A stretch of DNA of 64,000 nucleotides from Actinomycetes bacterium (lineage in GTDB: Bacteria; Actinomycetota; Acidimicrobiia; Acidimicrobiales; RAAP-2), in NCBI GenBank assembly GCA_021823525.1, contig JAKANY010000004.1, forward strand, positions 1 through 64,000, in the 5' to 3' direction. A model generated the notes under the pieces. It saw only the letters and a list, made by a program, of their open reading frames with translations, was not told the origin of the DNA and did not search any database. This document shows, in pieces, positions 59,567 to 64,000 of this stretch (positions are counted from its first letter, which is position 1; every line of letters begins with the position of its first letter). The position numbers were made by a program, and so were the translations under genes.

Positions 59567-60838
59567 GTGGAGACGTTTCGAGCCCCCATCGGGACCCACG
59601 ACGTCCCGCCACCGGCGTCGGCCTGGTGGGAGGACGCCCTCGGGCGCTTCGCCGGGCTCGCGCGGCGCTCGGGCTTCGGACTGCTCATCTCGCCGCTGTT
59701 CGAGGACGTGGCGGTCTTCGACCGGGGCATCGGGGCCACGAGCGACGTGGCCACCAAGGAGATGTACGTGTTCACCGACCGGGGCGGGCGCCAGCTCGCC
59801 CTGCGGCCCGAGGGCACCGCGTCGGTCGTGCGGGCCTTCGTCCAGCACCGGCCGCCTACGCCCTGGAAGGTCTGGTACGCGACGCCGGCGTTCCGCTACG
59901 AGCGCCCGCAGGCCGGGCGCTACCGCCAGCACCACCAGGTGGGCGTCGAGGCGCTGGGGTCGGCGGATCCGGCCCTGGACGTCGAGGTGATCGCGCTGGC
60001 GGCGCGCTTCTACGAGGCGCTGGGCCTGCGCCAGGTGCGCCTGCTGGTGAACTCGATGGGGCACCCCGAGTGCCGGGGCGCCTACGTCGCGCTGCTCGCG
60101 CAGTACCTGGGCGCGCACGCGACCGAGCTGTGCGAGGAGCACCGCGAGCGGGCGCAGGAGAACCCGCTGCGCGTGCTCGACTGCAAGCGGCCCGCCTGCG
60201 TGGCGGTGACCGAGCGGGGCCCCCAGCTGCCCGACCACCTGTGCGAGGAGTGCCGCGACCACTTCGCGACGGTGCGCGAGGGCCTGGCCAGCCTCGGGCT
60301 GGACACGACGCTGGCCCCGCGCCTGGTGCGCGGCTTCGACTACTACACGCGCACCACCTTCGAGTTCGTGTCGGACGCGCTGGCCTCGGCCCAGAACGCC
60401 ATCGGCGGCGGGGGCCGCTACGACGGCCTGGCCGAGCAGCTGGGCGGCCCGCCCACGCCGGGCGTGGGCTTCGGCAGCGGCCTGGAGCGCCTGCGCCTGG
60501 CCTGGGAGGCCGAGGGCGCGGGCGACCCCGCGGCGGACCCGCGCGCCGACGTCTTCGTCGTGGACACCACCGGCGGCCAGCGCGCGACGACGCTGGCCGA
60601 CGCGCTGCGCCGGGCGGGACTGGTCGTCGAGCGCGCCTACGACCAGCGCTCGATGAAGGCCCAGATGCGCCTGGCCGATCGCTCGGGGGCGGCGGTCGCC
60701 GTGCTGGTGGGCCCCCAGGAGCTGGCCGCGGACAGCGTTACGATTAGAGACCTGCGCGGGGCCGTGGAGGGCGCGCAGGTGAGCGTGCCCGCATCCGATG
60801 TGGTCGCGGCGGTGCGAGAGCGAGTGACGGAGCGGTGA
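59567..60838 (+). CDS. hisS: histidyl-tRNA synthetase
   Basis: A 423-residue class-II HisRS. Motif 2 reads WYATPAFRYERPQAGRYRQHHQVGVEALG, the His-specific element LVRGFDYYTRTTFEF, motif 3 GVGFGSGLERL, and an anticodon-binding domain at about 325-423. A small CxxC-containing insertion (CKRPACVAV...CEEC, about 206-228) suggests a zinc-binding knob as in some HisRS. The GTG begins directly at the rel stop. Confidence 0.96.
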   Translation: METFRAPIGTHDVPPPASAWWEDALGRFAGLARRSGFGLLISPLFEDVAVFDRGIGATSDVATKEMYVFTDRGGRQLALRPEGTASVVRAFVQHRPPTPWKVWYATPAFRYERPQAGRYRQHHQVGVEALGSADPALDVEVIALAARFYEALGLRQVRLLVNSMGHPECRGAYVALLAQYLGAHATELCEEHRERAQENPLRVLDCKRPACVAVTERGPQLPDHLCEECRDHFATVREGLASLGLDTTLAPRLVRGFDYYTRTTFEFVSDALASAQNAIGGGGRYDGLAEQLGGPPTPGVGFGSGLERLRLAWEAEGAGDPAADPRADVFVVDTTGGQRATTLADALRRAGLVVERAYDQRSMKAQMRLADRSGAAVAVLVGPQELAADSVTIRDLRGAVEGAQVSVPASDVVAAVRERVTER

Positions 60839-62577
60839 TGACCCACGACGAGGCGACCAGCCTGCGAGACCTCCAGTGCGGACACCTGACCCGGGGCGAC
60901 GAGGGCCGTCGCGTCAGCGTCTGCGGGTGGGTGGCCAAGCGCCGCGAGCACGGGGAGCACCTGGTGTTCCTCGACGTGCGCGACTGGACGGGCGTCGTGC
61001 AGGCGGTGGTGCCGGGCTCGGTGGACGTGCGCGCCGAGTACGTGGTGCGCGTGACCGGGACGGTCAGCGCGCGGCCCGCCGGGACCGTCAACGAGCGCCT
61101 GGCCACGGGCCAGGTGGAGCTGACCGACTGCGAGGTGGAGGTGCTCAACGCCGCCGAGGCCCCGCCGTTCCCGCTCGACGAGCGCACCGAGATCGACGAG
61201 GCCGTCCGCCTCCGCTTCCGGTACCTGGACCTGCGCCGCGAGCCGATGCAGCGGAGCCTGCGCACGCGAGCCCTGATCAACCGGACGCTGCGCGCGTCCC
61301 TGGACGCCCAGGGGTTCTGCGAGATCGAGACGCCCCTCCTGTGGGCGCCCACCCCCGAGGGGGCCCGGGAGTTCGTGGTCCCCTCGCGGCTGCACCCGGG
61401 CGAGTTCTACGTCCTGCCCCAGAGCCCCCAGATCGCCAAGCAGCTCCTGATGGTGGGGGGATTCGACCGCTACTACCAGATCGCGCGGTGCCTGCGCGAC
61501 GAGGACCTGCGCGCCGACCGGCAGTTCGAGTTCACCCAGCTCGACGTCGAGGCGAGCTTCGTGACCCAAGACGACGTGATGGGCTTCGTGTCGCGCGCGG
61601 TGGCCGCCGCCGCGCAGGCGGTCACGGGGGAGGCCCCCGAGGCTATCGCGACGATGAGCTGGGCCGAGGCGCTGGAGCGCTTCGGCACCGACAAGCCGGA
61701 CCTGCGCTTCGCGATGGAGCTGGGCGACCTGACGGCGGCCTTCGCCGGGACGGGAGTGGCGGCGCTGGCGGCCCCGTGCGTCAAGGGGCTGCGCGTACCC
61801 GGCGGCGCGGCCTTCGCGCGCAGCCGCCTCGACGCGCTGACCGAACAGGCGCGCGCGCTGGGGGCGAAGGGTCTGGCGTGGTTCAAGGTGGGCGAGGGCG
61901 GCCTCGAGTCGCCACTGGCGCGGCACCTGAGCCCCGCCGAGGCGGCGGCGATCGCGGCCCTCGACGCACCGGCGCCCGGCGACCTGGTGCTGGTGGTGGC
62001 CGACGAGCACGACCTGGCGTGCCGCGTGCTGGGTGCGCTGCGCGTGACCCTGGGCGCCCCGCCGGTGGGCGAGGGGCCCTACCGCTACGCGTGGATCACC
62101 GAGTTCCCGATGTTCGAGGGCGTCGACGAGGACGGCAACCTGGTCGCGGCCCACCACCCCTTCACGATGCCCGTCGCCGAGGACCTGGAGCGCCTCGAGA
62201 GCGACCCGCTGTCGGTGCGCTCCCAGGCCTACGACCTGGTGCTGAACGGCTGGGAGCTGGGCAGCGGCTCGGTGCGCATCCACCGCGCGGACATCCAGTC
62301 GCGGGTGTTCCGGGCCCTGGGGATCGGCGAGGAGGAGGCGGCCGCGCGCTTCGGGTTCCTGCTCGGCGCGTTCCGCTACGGAGCGCCACCCCACGCGGGA
62401 TTCGCCTTCGGCATCGATCGCCTGAGCGCGATCCTGGTGGGCGAGGAGAACATCCGCGAGGTGATCGCCTTCCCCAAGACCCAGTCGGGAACGGACCTGA
62501 TGACCGGGGCACCCAAGGCCATCACGGCGCGCCAGCTGCGCGAGCTGCGGCTGCCCGCGCCGGCCCCGCGCGGGTGA
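60838..62577 (+). CDS. aspS: aspartyl-tRNA synthetase
   Basis: A bacterial-type AspRS of about 579 residues: N-terminal OB anticodon domain (about 20-105; VFLDVRDWTGVVQAVV), catalytic domain with FCEIETPLLWAPTPEGAREFVVPSR and motif 2 FDRYYQIARCLRDEDLRADRQFEFTQLDVE, the GAD insertion (about 290-420), and motif 3 AFGIDRLSAILVG. Whether it also charges tRNA-Asn cannot be read from sequence. ATG 60838 or the adjacent GTG 60835 (in GTGATG) could be the start; both overlap the hisS stop. Confidence 0.95.
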   Translation: MTHDEATSLRDLQCGHLTRGDEGRRVSVCGWVAKRREHGEHLVFLDVRDWTGVVQAVVPGSVDVRAEYVVRVTGTVSARPAGTVNERLATGQVELTDCEVEVLNAAEAPPFPLDERTEIDEAVRLRFRYLDLRREPMQRSLRTRALINRTLRASLDAQGFCEIETPLLWAPTPEGAREFVVPSRLHPGEFYVLPQSPQIAKQLLMVGGFDRYYQIARCLRDEDLRADRQFEFTQLDVEASFVTQDDVMGFVSRAVAAAAQAVTGEAPEAIATMSWAEALERFGTDKPDLRFAMELGDLTAAFAGTGVAALAAPCVKGLRVPGGAAFARSRLDALTEQARALGAKGLAWFKVGEGGLESPLARHLSPAEAAAIAALDAPAPGDLVLVVADEHDLACRVLGALRVTLGAPPVGEGPYRYAWITEFPMFEGVDEDGNLVAAHHPFTMPVAEDLERLESDPLSVRSQAYDLVLNGWELGSGSVRIHRADIQSRVFRALGIGEEEAAARFGFLLGAFRYGAPPHAGFAFGIDRLSAILVGEENIREVIAFPKTQSGTDLMTGAPKAITARQLRELRLPAPAPRG

Positions 62578-63884
62578 GCTCGCTCTTCGACGAGGCGGCC
62601 GAGCGCCGACGCACCGAGCGGGCTCCGCTGGCCGAGCGCCTGCGGCCCACCACGCTCGACGAGGTGGTGGGCCAGGACCACCTGATCGGCCCGACGGGCC
62701 CCCTGCGCACGCTGGCCCGCGCCGGCCGCCTGCCCTCCCTGATCCTGTGGGGGCCGGCCGGGACGGGCAAGACGACCCTCGCGCGGCTGCTGGCCGCGAC
62801 CGCGGGCGACGAGCTCGTCGGGCTGTCCGCCGTCTCGAGCGGCGTGCGCGAGGTGCGCGACGAGCTCGAGCAGGCCCGCCGGCGCCTGGGCGAGTCGGGC
62901 CGCGTGACCGCGCTGTTCATCGACGAGATCCACCGGTTCAACCGCGCCCAGCAGGACCTCCTGCTGCCCGCGGTCGAGCGTGGGGACGTCGTGCTGCTCG
63001 GGGCGACCACCGAGAACCCGTACTTCGAGGTGAACGCGCCCCTGCTCAGCCGCTGCAGCCTGTGGCGGCTGCGACCCCTGGACGACGGGGCCCTGGCCAC
63101 CCTGGTCGCGCGCGGCGCGCGGGCCTGCGGCGTGCGCGTGGACCCCGAGGGCGCCAGCGAGCTCGTGGGGTTCGCCAGCGGGGACGCGCGCGCGCTGCTC
63201 ACGGCCCTGGAGGCCGCCGCGGCGCTGGCCCGCGACGGCGTCGTGGGCGCCGAGCAGGTGCGCCAGGCGCGCGACCAGCGCCTGGTGCGCCAGTCGCGCG
63301 ACACGCACTACGACCAGATCTCGGCGCTGATCAAGTCGATCCGCGGGTCCGACCCGGACGCCGCGCTCTACTGGCTGGCCACCATGCTCGAGAGTGGGGA
63401 GAGCGCGCGGTTCGTCGCGCGACGCCTGGTCATCTTGGCCAGCGAGGACGTGGGGCTCGCGGACTCCTCGGCCCTGGTGGTGGCCGAGGCCGCGGCGCGG
63501 GCCGTCGAGCTGGTGGGCCTGCCCGAGGCGCGCCTGACGCTGGCCCACGCGACCCTCGTGCTGGCGCTCGCCCCGAAGTCGAACACCGTGACGCGGGCGC
63601 TCGGGGCGGCCAGCGCCGCGGTGCGCGCGCGCGGGCTCGACGTGCCCGACCACCTGCGCTCGAGCGGGTTCGCCGGCGCGGCCACCGAGGGGTTCGGGGT
63701 CGGCTACCGGTACCCGCACGACGATCCGCGGGGCTGGGTCGACCAGGAGTACTTGCCCGACGGGGTGCCGGGCCGCCCGTTCTTCGTGCCCGGCGGCCAC
63801 GGCGACGAGGTCGCGGCGGTCGAGTGCTGGCGGCGGCGCGTCGCTCCCGACCCCGGGTCGCGCGAGGACCCGCCAGTAGAGTGA
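62574..63884 (+). CDS. rarA: replication-associated recombination protein A (RarA/MgsA)
   Basis: A 436-residue AAA+ ATPase acting at stalled replication forks and binding SSB. Walker A GPAGTGKTTLARLL, Walker B ALFIDEIHRFNRAQQD and sensor 1 GATTENPYFEVN, then the C-terminal tetramerisation domain with DTHYDQISALIKSIRGSDPDAALYWLA and RRLVILASEDVGLA. GTG 62574 overlaps the aspS stop by four bases. Confidence 0.94.
   Translation: MSSLFDEAAERRRTERAPLAERLRPTTLDEVVGQDHLIGPTGPLRTLARAGRLPSLILWGPAGTGKTTLARLLAATAGDELVGLSAVSSGVREVRDELEQARRRLGESGRVTALFIDEIHRFNRAQQDLLLPAVERGDVVLLGATTENPYFEVNAPLLSRCSLWRLRPLDDGALATLVARGARACGVRVDPEGASELVGFASGDARALLTALEAAAALARDGVVGAEQVRQARDQRLVRQSRDTHYDQISALIKSIRGSDPDAALYWLATMLESGESARFVARRLVILASEDVGLADSSALVVAEAAARAVELVGLPEARLTLAHATLVLALAPKSNTVTRALGAASAAVRARGLDVPDHLRSSGFAGAATEGFGVGYRYPHDDPRGWVDQEYLPDGVPGRPFFVPGGHGDEVAAVECWRRRVAPDPGSREDPPVE
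63877..63882 (+). promoter_or_regulatory. -10 element of alaS within the end of rarA
   Basis: TAGAGT, its last base being the first base of the rarA stop codon, followed by six bases and the alaS GTG. The promoter is fully embedded in the upstream coding end. Confidence 0.6.
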
Positions 63885-63888
63885 ACCC

Positions 63889-64000
63889 GTGGAAGCCGCC
63901 GCGTTACGCTCAACATTCCTCTCGTACTTCGCTGACCGAGGGCACCTGGTCGTCCCGTCGGCGAGCCTGATCCCCCACGACGCGTCCCTCCTGTTCACCA
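63889..64000 (+). CDS. alaS: alanyl-tRNA synthetase, N-terminal fragment (runs off the window)
   Basis: The frame from GTG 63889 encodes the AlaRS N-terminus: LRSTFLSYFADRGHLVVPS followed by ASLIPHDASLLFT, matching the family's RxxFLxFFxxxGHxxVPSxSLIPxxDPTLLFT pattern. Only 37 codons are in the window. The leaderless arrangement supports the start. Confidence 0.9.
   Translation, partial: MEAAALRSTFLSYFADRGHLVVPSASLIPHDASLLFT

Overview
The window is GC-rich bacterial DNA with actinobacterial hallmarks: a mycothiol-pathway ligase (mshC), an F420:NADP reductase, a phosphatidylinositol-mannoside-type cluster (pgsA/patA/pimA), MurT/GatD peptidoglycan amidation, pdxS/pdxT, a 6C small RNA, and many leaderless genes. 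Poly-threonine linkers in secreted proteins and the overall mix suggest the class Acidimicrobiia or a relative; that placement is inference.

Layout. 0.4-7.4 kb: a GalT-like gene, a 970-residue secreted fibronectin-III protein, an L,D-transpeptidase divergent from a D,D-carboxypeptidase-like protein (both with Thr-rich linkers), and an enoyl-CoA hydratase. 7.4-14.2 kb, leftward: trpE, an isobutyryl-CoA-mutase-type pair (icmA/icmB-like), an ECF sigma factor with zinc anti-sigma factor, a DMT transporter, and a TlpA/CcdA pair, all tightly spaced. 14.2-24.1 kb: trpG (sharing a bidirectional -10 element with trpE), an S51 peptidase, an acyl-CoA dehydrogenase, a dienelactone hydrolase, an M20 peptidase, an AlkA-like glycosylase, a LysR regulator, the 6C RNA, murT-gatD, an acyltransferase and a membrane protein.

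24.1-35.4 kb: an integrated element abutting tRNA-Val(CAC). Its core (24.1-30.9 kb) has AICE-like content: large serine integrase, small protein, RepSA-like HUH initiator, FtsK/TraSA-like translocase, SCO3933-like regulator, HTH/TPR regulator and an ABM-domain protein, all leftward. It is followed by a markedly AT-richer cargo zone (31.2-34.8 kb) of secreted and membrane proteins of unknown function, partly bracketed by a direct repeat, and by a Phd/YefM-RelE-like toxin-antitoxin pair. No convincing right attachment site was found.

35.5-42.0 kb: a squalene-cyclase-fold protein, beta-carbonic anhydrase, DinB and 2H-phosphoesterase proteins, a neocarzinostatin-fold secreted protein, an MFS exporter, a LysE-type exporter preceded by a 29-codon leader ORF, and an InhA/FabI-type reductase. 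42.1-64.0 kb is a long rightward housekeeping run: fno, mshC, thrS, HIT, pgsA, patA-like, pimA-like, an inactivated M48-like membrane protein, pdxST, yebC, ruvCAB, yajC-secD-secF, rel, hisS, aspS, rarA and the start of alaS. Many genes overlap by 1-4 bases.

A recurrent regulatory theme is TANNNT, then 6 or 7 bases, then ATG/GTG, found at 18 starts and implying leaderless mRNAs. In two divergent pairs a single TANNNTA heptamer serves as -10 for both strands.
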